The notes under the pieces: generated by a model
Databases searched by the model: none
What the model was told of the DNA's origin: nothing
What the model saw: only the letters and a program-made list of their open reading frames with translations
From: Jidongwangia harbinensis
GTDB taxonomy: Bacteria > Actinomycetota > Actinomycetes > Mycobacteriales > Micromonosporaceae
DNA: 64,000 nucleotides
Direction of reading: 5' to 3'
Assembly (NCBI RefSeq): GCF_020216025.1
Contig: NZ_JAIWNC010000027.1
Coordinates: 1-64,000, forward strand
Shown here: piece by piece, positions 35,259 to 43,993 of the stretch
How positions within the stretch are numbered: position 1 is the stretch's first letter
Layout of the letters: the number at the start of each line of letters is the position of its first letter
Program-made: the position numbers and the translations under genes

Positions 35259-35331
35259 TCCCCTGTAGCTCAATTGGCAGAGCAGCCGGCTGTTAACCGG
35301 CAGGTTATTGGTTCGAGTCCAATCGGGGGAG
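35259..35331 (+). tRNA. tRNA-Asn (GTT)
   Basis: A 73-nt cloverleaf. The acceptor TCCCCTG pairs with CGGGGGA, the D-arm is GCTC...GAGC, the anticodon arm GCCGG CTGTTAA CCGGC gives anticodon GTT, and the T-arm ATTGG TTCGAGT CCAAT is perfect. The discriminator base is G and CCA is not encoded. The flanking DNA is not repeated elsewhere in the window. Confidence 0.97.
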
Positions 35332-35461
35332 CTTTTCCGCAGGTCAGACGCGCACATCGGGCGCGTCCGTTAATGGTTATAACACCAGACCTCACCTATC
35401 ACCTCGTTCCCGTCGAACTCCGGGACGGCGGTTCGTGTGCGGTTCGTGTGACAATCCCGCC

Positions 35462-36172
35462 GTGCTGGAACGAGACGACGCGGACCTGATCGCCTATCTG
35501 GCGGAGCGGCCCGGTGCGGGGGTCTTCTCCCTGCGCTCCGGCGACGAGGCGGCGGCGATGGCGGCGCTGCGCGACGCGGCGGACGCGGTACGCGCGATCC
35601 CGCATCCGGACGAGCCCGGCGAACCCCTGCCGAACTGGGTGGATGCCCTGCTCGGCGACGACGGTCCCACCCTGCATCTGGACCTGCAGGACCGCTCCGA
35701 CCACGCCCCACAGGTGATCGCGGCGATCGTCGGGGCCGTGGAGGCGGCCGGGGCGGACGGCCGGCTGACCCCGGTACGCCCGCCCGAGCCACCGTTCGAC
35801 TACGACCCCGAGGCACACATCCTCGGCGAGCCGACGTACTTCCTCGACGAACTGGACGGGCGCGGCCTGCCACCGGCGTTCCCCCCGGGATTCCCGGTGC
35901 CGGCCGGCGCGGCGCTCGTCATCGCCCAGCAGTCCACTCAGGACACCTGGCAGCATGCGGCCTGGCGCCGCTCCCGGCCGTTCGCCGAGTACCGGACCGT
36001 GCTGCACCGGTTCGGCTGCGAGCTGGAAGCGGTCGACGCCACCCACCCCTACCTGGCGGCCACCGGCATGACCCGCCACCTGTTCCGGCATCCGGCCGGC
36101 ACCGGCAGCGTCTCGTTCTACGCCGCCGCCCGCCGGCACTACGTCAGCGTGGTGTGGCGGCCCGCCGCCTGA
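35462..36172 (+). CDS. Hypothetical protein
   Basis: A 236-residue soluble protein I do not recognise. It begins VLERDDADLIAYLAERPGAG (GTG 35462) and has an Ala-rich helical N-terminus. The central DLQDRSDHAPQVIAAIVGAV is acidic and helical, and a Pro-rich middle region includes PEPPFDYDPEAHILGEPTYF. The C-terminal domain ends with FYAAARRHYVSVVWRP. No signal peptide or membrane helix is present. It is preceded by tRNA-Asn and followed by an FAD oxidoreductase in the same direction. Confidence 0.65.
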   Translation: MLERDDADLIAYLAERPGAGVFSLRSGDEAAAMAALRDAADAVRAIPHPDEPGEPLPNWVDALLGDDGPTLHLDLQDRSDHAPQVIAAIVGAVEAAGADGRLTPVRPPEPPFDYDPEAHILGEPTYFLDELDGRGLPPAFPPGFPVPAGAALVIAQQSTQDTWQHAAWRRSRPFAEYRTVLHRFGCELEAVDATHPYLAATGMTRHLFRHPAGTGSVSFYAAARRHYVSVVWRPAA

Positions 36173-36267
36173 CCGTCCCGTCACACTCTTCTTTCCTCTT
36201 CTGCCGCCTCTCCGCAGATGCGCCGTTAGGCTGAGGTCTGCGTCGTTCGTCCCGTGGTGAGGTGCCC

Positions 36268-37530
36268 GTGTCGCAGCCCGTTGAGGTGGACGTCGTCATC
36301 GTGGGCGGCGGACTCGCCGGACTGGCCGCTGCCCGGCGGCTCGACCGGGCCGGAGTGGAGTGGCTGCTGGTCGAGGCGTCCGACCGGCTCGGTGGCCGGG
36401 TCGCCACCGACGTCGTCGACGGCTGGCGGCTGGACCGCGGCTTCCAGGTGCTCAACACCGCGTACCCCCGGGTGCCCGCCCTGGTCGACGTCGACGCGCT
36501 CGACATGCGGTACTTCACGTCCGGTGTCCTGGTCCGCCGGGCCGGCGCACTGCACCGCCTGGAGAACCCGCTGCGCGACCCGTTCGGCGCCCCGCAGACC
36601 CTGTCGTCCGGCGTCGGCACGTTCACCGACCGCCTCAAGTTCGCGGCGCTCGCCACCCGCTGCGCCACCTACCCGCCGGCCCGCCTGCTCGGCGCGCCCG
36701 AGATGACCACCCAGGAGGCGCTGCGCAAGGCCGGCCTGTCGCACCGGATCATCGAAGAGGTGCTGCGGCCCTTCCTGTCCGGGGTGTTCGCCGACCGCTC
36801 ACTCGACACGTCCAGCCACGTTCTGGCGATGGTGCTGCGCTCGTTCGCCCGGGGCCGCATCGGCGTACCCGCCGCCGGCATGGCCGCACTGCCCGCCGCG
36901 GTCGCCGGCCCCCTGCCGTACCCCCAGCTCCTGGTCGGCGCCCGCACCATGTCCGTGGCCCCCGGCACGGTGATCACCGAGGGCGGCGAGATCCGCTGCC
37001 GTGCCGTGATCGTCGCCACCGACCCGGCCACCAGCGCGCACCTGCTGCCCGGCCTGCCCCGCCCCGACATGCACGGCCTCACCACGTTCTACTTCGGCGC
37101 CGACCACGCGCCCCTCGACGAGCCCACGCTGCTGCTCGACGGCGACCGCCGGGAAATCGTCGCGAACACCGTCGTGCTCAGCAACGCCGCCCCCGAGTAC
37201 GCCCCCGGCGGCAAGAGCCTGATCGCCGCGTCCGTCGTCGGCGTGTCCGCCCCGTCCGGCGCGTCCGAGGCCGTCGTCCGTGTCGAACTGGCCCGGATGT
37301 ACGGCGTACCCACCGACGACTGGGACCTGCTCAGCGTGGTGGCCATCCCACAGGCGCTGCCCGCCGCGCCGGTACCCCAGGGCCAGCTCCGCAAGGCGGT
37401 GGACCTCGGCAACGGCCTGTTCGTCGCCGGCGACCACCGCGACAGCCCGTCGATCCAGGGCGCGCTGGCCGGCGGATGGCGTACCGCGGGGGCGGTCCTG
37501 GCGTCACTGGGCGCGCCCAGCCTGATCTAG
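36268..37530 (+). CDS. FAD-dependent oxidoreductase (amine-oxidase / phytoene-desaturase-like)
   Basis: A 420-residue flavoprotein. The Rossmann FAD motif VDVVIVGGGLAGLAAARRL is followed by VEASDRLGGRVATDVVDG (second dinucleotide-binding stretch). The C-terminal FAD segment VDLGNGLFVAGDHRDSPSIQ closes the fold. GTG 36268 has a GGTGAGG site upstream; GTG 36262 is a weaker alternative. The pattern is that of NAD(P)/FAD-dependent desaturase-like proteins common in actinobacteria; the substrate is unknown. The stop codon lies in a tandem duplication shared with the convergent gene. Confidence 0.9.
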   Translation: MSQPVEVDVVIVGGGLAGLAAARRLDRAGVEWLLVEASDRLGGRVATDVVDGWRLDRGFQVLNTAYPRVPALVDVDALDMRYFTSGVLVRRAGALHRLENPLRDPFGAPQTLSSGVGTFTDRLKFAALATRCATYPPARLLGAPEMTTQEALRKAGLSHRIIEEVLRPFLSGVFADRSLDTSSHVLAMVLRSFARGRIGVPAAGMAALPAAVAGPLPYPQLLVGARTMSVAPGTVITEGGEIRCRAVIVATDPATSAHLLPGLPRPDMHGLTTFYFGADHAPLDEPTLLLDGDRREIVANTVVLSNAAPEYAPGGKSLIAASVVGVSAPSGASEAVVRVELARMYGVPTDDWDLLSVVAIPQALPAAPVPQGQLRKAVDLGNGLFVAGDHRDSPSIQGALAGGWRTAGAVLASLGAPSLI

Positions 37531-37643
37531 CTGGTCTCCGGCTCCGTCCACCGCACCGGGAGTGCCGGCCTGCCCTGATCGCCCGCCCTGATCTAGCTGG
37601 TCTCCGGCCCCGTCCACCGCACCGGGAGTGCCGGCCTGCCCTG
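37521..37643. repeat. 66-bp-period tandem duplication at the convergent gene junction
   Basis: A 57-bp block beginning CCTGATCTAGCTGGTCTCCG occurs at 37521-37577 and again at 37587-37643 with one base difference. Each copy contains CTAG, which is the stop for both strands. Copy 1 carries the stop of the oxidoreductase and copy 2 the stop of the SMP-30 gene. Confidence 0.93.
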
Positions 37644-38459
37644 GACGTCCGCCCGCCCGACGAAGACGGCGCCGTCGTCCGCCCCGGGGTCCGCCAGACC
37701 GCCGCGCCCGCTCGTCACCACCAGCGTCGACCCGGCCACGCACACACTGGTCGGCTGCTTCGCCGGCACCGCCACCCGCCGGTCCAGCACCCCGTCCGGC
37801 CGGTACCGGTGCACCGCCCCGCCCCCGAACAACGCCACCCACAGAAACCCGTCCGCATCCATCGTCAACCCGTCCGGTGCACCCTCCGCCGGATCGAACC
37901 GCAGGAACGGACGCCGCCCGCTCAACTCCCCGGACGCCGGCTCCACATCGAAGCGGTCCACATGCCCCAGAGGTGTGTCGGACAGGAACATGGTGCGCCC
38001 GTCCGCGGTGAACGCCGGCCCGTTCGCAATGGTCAGATCGCGCAGAACGGTGTGGACCCGGCCGTCCGGATCGAGGCGGTACAGCGCCCCCGCCTTCGGC
38101 GACTGGTCACAGGCCATGCTGCCGGCCCAGAACCGCCCCGCCGGATCCGCCACCGCGTCGTTCATCCGCCACGCCTTACCGGTCACCGGCACCGGCTCGG
38201 CAACCCGGCGTACCCCCTCAGGTGCGATCATGGCGAAGCCGGTCCCCGCCGCGGCCAACCACCGTCCGTCCTCGACCGGCGCGACCGCCGCCAGCGGCTC
38301 GGAGAGCCGGGCCACCTCGGTCAGCGCTCCCGGCCCCTCCACCGGCGTGCTGAACAGCCGCCCCGCCGGGATGTCCACCAGGACCACCCGGTCACCCACC
38401 CAGCGGGAGCCTTCGCCCAGTTCGAGCCGGTCCGGAGTCAGTACGCTGAGGTCGGTCAT
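37593..38459 (-). CDS. SMP-30/gluconolactonase-family protein
   Basis: Calcium-dependent lactonase-type beta-propeller of 288 residues. Family marks are LELGEGSRWVGDRVVLVDIP (about 12-31, metal-ligand Glu in GEG), VADPAGRFWAGSM, and the AFTADGRTMFLSDTPLG strand with a metal-ligand Asp. The GLTMDADGFLWVALFGGG motif near residue 195 supplies the last ligand Asp. Such enzymes open aldonolactones. A link to the sugar cluster upstream is possible but indirect. Confidence 0.9.
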   Translation of the reverse strand: MTDLSVLTPDRLELGEGSRWVGDRVVLVDIPAGRLFSTPVEGPGALTEVARLSEPLAAVAPVEDGRWLAAAGTGFAMIAPEGVRRVAEPVPVTGKAWRMNDAVADPAGRFWAGSMACDQSPKAGALYRLDPDGRVHTVLRDLTIANGPAFTADGRTMFLSDTPLGHVDRFDVEPASGELSGRRPFLRFDPAEGAPDGLTMDADGFLWVALFGGGAVHRYRPDGVLDRRVAVPAKQPTSVCVAGSTLVVTSGRGGLADPGADDGAVFVGRADVQGRPALPVRWTGPETS

Positions 38460-38599
38460 GGCACGCTGATCCCCACCACCGGGCGGTTCTAACCGTTCGC
38501 CCGCTCCTGGGAGCCGGGTGGTGGAGGGGCGCGACGCGCTGAGGTGGGAAGTTCAGTGGCTGGGGGTTGAACCCGCGGGATAGGATCGCCGCCGGTACG

Positions 38600-38676
38600 G
38601 GGGCGGTAGCTCAGCGGGTTAGAGCAGGGGACTCATAATCCCTCGGTCGCGGGTTCGAGTCCCGCCCGCCCCACCA
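38600..38676 (+). tRNA. tRNA with CAT anticodon (Met; possibly Ile2)
   Basis: The acceptor GGGGCGG pairs with CCGCCCC, the D-arm is GCTC...GAGC, the anticodon arm GGGGA CTCATAA TCCCT shows CAT, and the T-arm GCGGG TTCGAGT CCCGC is perfect. Discriminator A is followed by an encoded CCA. The first acceptor pair is normal, so it is not an initiator tRNA. Elongator Met and lysidine-modified Ile2 cannot be separated by eye. The serine recombinase reading frame on the minus strand ends inside the tRNA at 38633. Confidence 0.93.
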
Positions 38677-40228
38677 ACCTTGGCATTGCGCGAACCGCGT
38701 CGTCGGGGCCGGGGACCTTGAACACTGGGATGACTTGGTCGTCCTCGGTGATCCGGATTTCCGCGATCGGTTGCTCGATGGTGGCCTTCCGCTCGGCTGA
38801 GCTGCCGGCCGTGATGACGTGTGCCAGGTGGTCGCGGATGCGGTCGAGCGTGGCGGGCGACGGCGCGACCGGTTCGTCTTCGATGGCGTCGGCGATCTCG
38901 TCCCGCCGGACGGTGAGCGCGTCGATTTCGGTGCGCAGTTCGCGTAGCCGGGTTCCGGCGTCGGCTTCGTCCATGGTCCCGTTCTCGAACGCGGCCCGGT
39001 AGCGGTTCCTCGCTGCTGTCTTGGCGGTGATGGTGGTTTCGATGGCGTCGAGTTCGCCGCGCCGGTCGGCGTTGGCGGTGCGGTGGTGGTGTTGGGCGCG
39101 GGTGATGGCGTCGGCGATGAGCCGGTCGGCGTTGCGGTAGAAGTCGTAGAGCGCTTGCAGAGTGGCGGCGTCCATGGCGGTCGCGTCGAGGCGTGGGGCG
39201 TCGCATCCGTGGGCGCCGTACCGGACGCGGGAGTAGCAGGTGTAGTACCGGTAAAGCCGGTTGCGGCCCTTGGCTGAGGTGCCGATGTACTTGTTCCCGC
39301 AGTGGGGGCAGGTGATCAGGCCGGTGAGGTGGTAGTCGGAGTCGCTCATGGTTCGCTGGTGGTGGGCGTCGGTACGGGCTTCGGCGATGTCGCGGACGCG
39401 GCGCCAGGTGTCGGCGTCGATGAGGGCTTCGTGGGCGCTGGTGACGTGCACGTCGCCGTAGACGATGTCGCCGGTGTAGGCGGGGTTGTCGAGGATGCGG
39501 CCGATCGTCATGCCGGACCATTTCTTGCCTTGGCGGTTTCCGATTTCGCGCCGGTTGAGTGTGTCGGCGATGGCGCGGGTGCCGAGTCGCTGGTTGACGT
39601 AGAGGTGGACGATTTCGCGCAGGATCGGCGCTTCGGTTTCATGGGGGACGAGCTTTTGTGCCTGCGGTTCGACTCGGTAGCCGTAGGGGCGGTGACCGCC
39701 GGGCCATTTACCTTTCGCTGCTTTGGCGTTCATTCCGTTGACGACGCGGTCGATAATAGTTTCCCTCTCGAATTCGGCGAATACTCCCAGCAGTTGAACA
39801 AGCATTCTGCCGATGGAGGTCGACGTGTCGAAGGGTTCGGTGGCGGATACGAACGCGACTCCGGCGTTGTCGAGTTCGGTGAGCAGGCCGAGTAGGTCGG
39901 AGAGTCGGCGGGTGAACCGGTCGACGCGGTAGACCAGCAGGACGTCGAAGCGTCCCGCTTTCGCGGCGCGTAACGCACGTTGCAGGCCGGGCCGGTCGGT
40001 GGTCGCTCCGGACGCGTCGTCGGAGGACGGTTCGGGCAGTGCTACCTAGCCGGGCTGGGAGTTGATGTAGGACGTGAGGGCGGTGATCTGGGCGTCGATG
40101 GAGAACGGCTGGTGTTCGTCGTCCGTGGATCGCCGCACGTAGACGGCGATGCGGCGGTTACCGGCCGGTGTGTCACCGAGTCCGGTTCGGGGCCGGCGAC
40201 GTCTTGCCCGGGGCGTGGTCGCTGCCAT
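38633..40228 (-). pseudogene. Large serine recombinase with one in-frame amber codon
   Basis: Site-specific integrase of the large serine family at the end of a tRNA gene. From ATG 40228 (after GAAGGGAG) the frame runs 60 codons, hits TAG at 40046-40048, and then stays open in the same frame for about 470 more codons. The N-terminal piece has the catalytic Ser34 (VYVRRSTDDEHQ). The part beyond the stop has LVYRVDRFTRRLSDLLGLL, AEFERETIIDRV, a recombinase domain and a zinc ribbon (CPHCGNKYIG). A Trp normally follows SQPG in relatives, so TGG to TAG is the likely lesion. Either the gene is dead or the stop is read through. Confidence 0.88.
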
Positions 40229-40311
40229 GTGGTGTGCTCCCTTCTTTCGGGGAGTGGCCGGTGGCGGCGCAGGATTGGTGGCCGCCACCGGCACTGAATC
40301 GTCCTGTCGAG

Positions 40312-40410
40312 TTATGCGGCGGTGCCGGGTTGTTCATGATGGTGCCGTTCGTAGCGGGCGATGAGCACAGCGAGTGTTTCCACGGCGTCGGCGTACTCGG
40401 TGTCGGTCAT
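40312..40410 (-). CDS. Small hypothetical protein of the mobile element
   Basis: A 32-residue frame starting MTDTEYADAVETLAVLIARY and ending in a His/Glu-rich stretch. Small proteins with this helix pattern are common near serine recombinases in actinobacterial integrative elements. The open frame extends upstream to 40554, so the start is uncertain, and the ribosome-binding site is weak. Reported with low confidence. Confidence 0.4.
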   Translation of the reverse strand: MTDTEYADAVETLAVLIARYERHHHEQPGTAA

Positions 40411-40716
40411 GGTGACCGTTTCAATGTGCCCGATGGTGATGTCGGTGATAGCGGATTGGCCGCGCCTGGTAGTTTTTCGGCGGGTGTGACTGCTGATTTC
40501 ATGATACCCGGAATCGGGGTTGCTATGGGGGTCGCTGCCCATGGGCCTCCACAAGGAGCTGTATTCTCTTCGCCGCCAAATAGCTGGTGCACATTTGGCC
40601 CCACCCTCCTTTCGTTGCGTTGTTGTGGGGTGTGTGCGGGTCAGCGCTGCCGGACGCCCGAGGTGGCGACCGGCAGCCTGGGGCCGATCCGTGCTCCGGT
40701 GTGTGCGGGTACGGGT

Positions 40717-41622
40717 TCATGCGGCATCTCGCGCGAGGTCGGTGATGGCCGTGCTGAGTTCGGCCAAGGTCAGGGCACCACCGCGGTGCTGGTGCAGCCA
40801 CCACACCGGCCCTGCAGGGTGACCGGGCTCTTCGACCCGATGGTCAGTGGCCGGGGCGCGGCCGCTGTGACCGTGTACCGCGGTGGCGGTGGGGTAGCCG
40901 GTCCGGGCGCTGTTGAGTGCGTCGTGCAGGTGGCGTTCACGGGCCGGACCGGGCAGCCAGAACAGCACCGGCCACAGCCGACCGGTGACCCGAGCGAGGT
41001 CGTGGTAGCCGCCGACCTTGCCCACCAGGCGGCTCAGCGGTTCGGTGCCGGTGTCGTACTCCAGGAAGAACGCCGTCGAGGCGCCCTGGTCGGTGAAGAT
41101 GCCGTGCCCGTCCGGGCGGACTGTCGGCCGGTATGCCAGGGCAGTCCCGTCTACCCGGCCGCCGGAGCGAACGTGGCCGGTGAAGGCACCGGCCTGCTGA
41201 CAGCGCGCAGCCGACCACCACCGGCTCAATGCGGCGCCTGGGTGGGTTCGGGCGTGGGCGGCCAGTTGGGTGAAGAATTCGTTGACACCCAACAGATGCG
41301 GCAGGTTGGCCCGGCTGGTCAGATGCCACCGCCGCAACCGGGCATGGTCCCGACGCGGCATCGGTTCGCCGCGCTGACTGGCCATCACGTCGGAGCCGAG
41401 TTGAGCGAGCACCCAGTGATACGGATACGAGCCGCCGTCCGGGCGCTGCGGTCGGAACCGGTCAATCAGCTGCTTGCTCATCAACTCCCGCAGACGGCGC
41501 TGGGCGAAGTTGACCGACGGAAACAACCCGGCGGCGATCTGTTCGGTCGTCAGCACGCCGTGATCGGCCAGCCAGCCCAACAGCACCAGATCCCGCTGGG
41601 TCAACCCGGCCTGCACCCTCAT
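40717..41622 (-). CDS. Replication-relaxation-family protein
   Basis: A 301-residue protein with an N-terminal winged helix (GLTQRDLVLLGWLADHGVLT, then FAQRRLRELMSKQLIDRF) and a C-terminal nuclease-like domain containing TDQGASTAFFLEYDTGTEPL, the conserved acidic segment of replication-relaxation (RepRelax) proteins. These are encoded on actinobacterial integrative and conjugative elements and plasmids. The ATG at 41622 has GGTGAG upstream; an ATG at 41637 is an alternative. Same strand as the serine recombinase, so both probably belong to one element. Confidence 0.88.
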   Translation of the reverse strand: MRVQAGLTQRDLVLLGWLADHGVLTTEQIAAGLFPSVNFAQRRLRELMSKQLIDRFRPQRPDGGSYPYHWVLAQLGSDVMASQRGEPMPRRDHARLRRWHLTSRANLPHLLGVNEFFTQLAAHARTHPGAALSRWWSAARCQQAGAFTGHVRSGGRVDGTALAYRPTVRPDGHGIFTDQGASTAFFLEYDTGTEPLSRLVGKVGGYHDLARVTGRLWPVLFWLPGPARERHLHDALNSARTGYPTATAVHGHSGRAPATDHRVEEPGHPAGPVWWLHQHRGGALTLAELSTAITDLARDAA

Positions 41623-42589
41623 GATCGACTCACCCATGGGGGCCGCCCTGGCTATCGGCGTTGCGGCGTCTTCCCCACCGGGGGATCCCCAGGAAGGGAT
41701 CAGTCGTAGCGGCGCTGCAAGTTCTGACAGCGGTCGTGTGCTGCGCTGTCAGGCCCAACAGCACGTCCTCTTGGGGGTCCCGATCAAGCAGGACACCCAA
41801 CCGCACTCCCGCCGGGATATCCAGCAGGACGGCGGAAACAACCGAGTTCCGGTGACCAGCAAGGTGCCGGTGACAGACACGATCCGAGATCATCAACTAC
41901 TCCAGCGGCAGCGACGGACGGCAACGGCCGACATCAACGCCACCGGAGCACGCCGCAACCGGCGTGACCAGAGCAGTTCGATTTGGCCGTGAGGAGCAAG
42001 GCGCCGGCCACGCAGACACGCGCCACCACGGGGCTCTACCGGGCCGCAGCGCACGCATCCGGCGTGCCGGACACCGGGGCTCAACTCACCGGTGTGGATA
42101 CCTGATTCGGGGTCCGCCCGATCACCGGAGCCGCCCGATGCCAACCGGCTGCCCACAGTCCTCAGACCCGTGAACCGGCTTGCTCACTTAAGGCTGCATA
42201 GGCACGGGTCCCAGCGGACGGGCAACCGGCCACACGGGATACACCATCAGGAGAAGCCCAACCGGCCCCAACGATCAACCGCGTTGTCGGGCTTTCGCAG
42301 ATGACGAACACTTCAAGGGACGGGTGTTCGGAAGATCCACTGGAGCTGCGGCGCGTCAGAGTCGGTAACCCTCGTCCGAAACCTACGAGCCCCGTGCCCA
42401 GCCGCCGGGCACGGGGCCACGCTGCCAATGGCAACCGCAGGTCACCGCTGGATCTCGCTGGCGGTCATCGGTCACCGCCAGCGAGGTATCGCGACCACCA
42501 AGCTACCCATCTTGTCTTCTCTTGTCTACCTTCGTATCGCCTCGTAGCTGCCGATAGGCATACGTGGCACCCTTCGTAAGTTGGCGCTC
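41623..42589. other. Gene-poor stretch of the mobile element
   Basis: About 970 bp with no frame that looks like a real protein in either direction. It holds a perfect stem-loop (CTCGCTGGCGGT 42454-42465 with ACCGCCAGCGAG 42474-42485) and direct repeats before the GntR gene. It may carry an origin or transfer site of the element, but I see no recognised motif. Confidence 0.5.
42511..42527. promoter_or_regulatory. Candidate GntR operator (CTTGTCT direct repeat)
   Basis: CTTGTCT occurs twice with a three-base spacer (42511-42517 and 42521-42527), about 62 bp upstream of the GntR start. Short TTGTCT-type repeats are seen before GntR regulators of actinobacterial integrative elements. Assignment is by position and pattern only. 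Confidence 0.45.
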
Positions 42590-42829
42590 GTGAGCCCACG
42601 ACCGGTACGCAACGACGGACCTGTGCCGGTCTACGTCCAGATCGCCGACTACATCGAGGACGACATCAGGACCGGACGGCTCCAGGCGCACGACCGCATC
42701 CCCACCGAGAACGACATGCACGCCGAGTGGGGCGTCGCCAGAACAACGGCACGACGCGCGGTCAACCTGCTGCGGGAACGAGGACTGGTCTACACCGTCC
42801 CGCAAAGAGGCACCTTCGTGAATCCCTAA
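42590..42829 (+). CDS. Short GntR-family regulator (DNA-binding domain only)
   Basis: A 79-residue protein made almost entirely of the GntR winged helix: VPVYVQIADYIEDDIRTGRL, then RIPTENDMHAEWGVARTTAR and AVNLLRERGLVYTVPQRGTF. No effector-binding domain follows, as in the small KorSA-like or cassette GntR proteins of integrative elements. GTG 42590 was chosen; a TTG nine bases earlier is possible. It ends 18 bp before the CHAT-protease gene, so the pair is probably one transcription unit. Confidence 0.85.
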   Translation: MSPRPVRNDGPVPVYVQIADYIEDDIRTGRLQAHDRIPTENDMHAEWGVARTTARRAVNLLRERGLVYTVPQRGTFVNP

Positions 42830-42847
42830 TGACCTTGGAGTTGGGTA

Positions 42848-43915
42848 GTGGGTTCCAGCCAGTACCGCAGCGAGCTCGATCGGAAGCGCCGCCAACGCGT
42901 TGAAGCTGAGGAGAAGGCCGGAAAGGCTCGCATTAAGGAGACCGAGAGGCGCACGGCAGCGGCCAGCGCCAGAGCCGCCGCTGGTAGATCGAAGAGCTCA
43001 ACAACAGTTGCGAGCAAGCTCCGCGAGGCCGAGCGCTTTGAGCGAGAAGCGGCTGCGGCGGGCAAGGACGCCAACACCTGGCAGAAGCGTGCCGCACAGT
43101 ACGCCAAGGATGAACTCAAAGCGCAAATCAATCTCGCCAATGCCGAGCGCTCAGAAGCTGCCGCAGATGAGCGTCGAAGGGCGCGGGAAGCTCAGCAGGC
43201 TGCACGTCGAGACGCAGCCGAGAAGGCTGCTACACGTCAACGACTGGAGGCAACGGAGGCGTTGATCAGCGGAGCCTTGAGAAGGATGCCGGCCCCGAAG
43301 GCGGAACGTCTGCGGGTCCTGATTCTCGGTGCAGCGTCCAGCGGCGATCTGCGGATCGGCAGGGAGCAGAAGCGGATACGAGCTGCGGTAGAAAGCGCGC
43401 TCCACCGTGAGCTGATCGTCCTTGACGTCCGGCCTGCTGCCACCACGGGTGACCTTCTGGACGGGATCACGAAGTTCCGGCCCCACGTCGTCCACTTCTC
43501 GGGGCACACCGATGATGATCTGATCGAATTCGAGGACGACGTGGATGACCAACACGAAGGCGTTGTCGTCACGGCCCGCGCGTTCGCCCGAGCCGTCGCC
43601 GCCACGGACAGTCCCCCACTGTTGGTCCTGCTGAACTCGTGCAACTCGGCCAGGCAAATCGGCGGGCTAGTCGAGCGGGTCGCTCCGTTCGCGATCGGCA
43701 TGGCCGACGAGATCGACGACGGCGACGCGATCACCTATGCGGCTCAGTTCTACGCCGCGGTCGCTAACGGACAGTCGATCCAATCGGCCCACCTGTCCGC
43801 CCAGGCTGCACTTGAGCTCGCCGGCCTCTCTGGTAGTGAGTTGCCGATGTTGGCACATGCGCCGGATGCCGATCCGGCGACAACCATCCTCGTCAAACCG
43901 GCCACAGAGGTCTGA
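42848..43915 (+). CDS. CHAT-domain (caspase-like) protease with coiled-coil N-terminus
   Basis: A 355-residue protein. Residues about 1-140 are strongly charged and Ala-rich, almost certainly a long coiled coil. Residues 155-350 match the CHAT peptidase fold: LRVLILGAASSGDLRIGREQ, then VVHFSGHTDDD with His220 and LLVLLNSCNSARQ with Cys265, the catalytic dyad, followed by GMADEIDDGDAITYAAQFY. CHAT proteases act in gasdermin-type and caspase-like antiphage systems and in type III-E CRISPR, but no gasdermin or Cas gene is adjacent. The GTG start follows TTGGAGTTGGGTA. It is paired with a GntR regulator and followed by a large HTH protein. Confidence 0.82.
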   Translation: MGSSQYRSELDRKRRQRVEAEEKAGKARIKETERRTAAASARAAAGRSKSSTTVASKLREAERFEREAAAAGKDANTWQKRAAQYAKDELKAQINLANAERSEAAADERRRAREAQQAARRDAAEKAATRQRLEATEALISGALRRMPAPKAERLRVLILGAASSGDLRIGREQKRIRAAVESALHRELIVLDVRPAATTGDLLDGITKFRPHVVHFSGHTDDDLIEFEDDVDDQHEGVVVTARAFARAVAATDSPPLLVLLNSCNSARQIGGLVERVAPFAIGMADEIDDGDAITYAAQFYAAVANGQSIQSAHLSAQAALELAGLSGSELPMLAHAPDADPATTILVKPATEV

Positions 43916-43993
43916 ACAGAAGGACCCCAGCCACGAGGTGCCACACATCGAGCAAGTCACGAAGCAAGGCGGCTGACTTTGCCGCGCAGGTAG

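Noticed and set aside
41630..41896. An 88-codon minus-strand frame upstream of the replication-relaxation gene
   Set aside because: No convincing family pattern, and the codon use does not separate it from shadows in the same interval.
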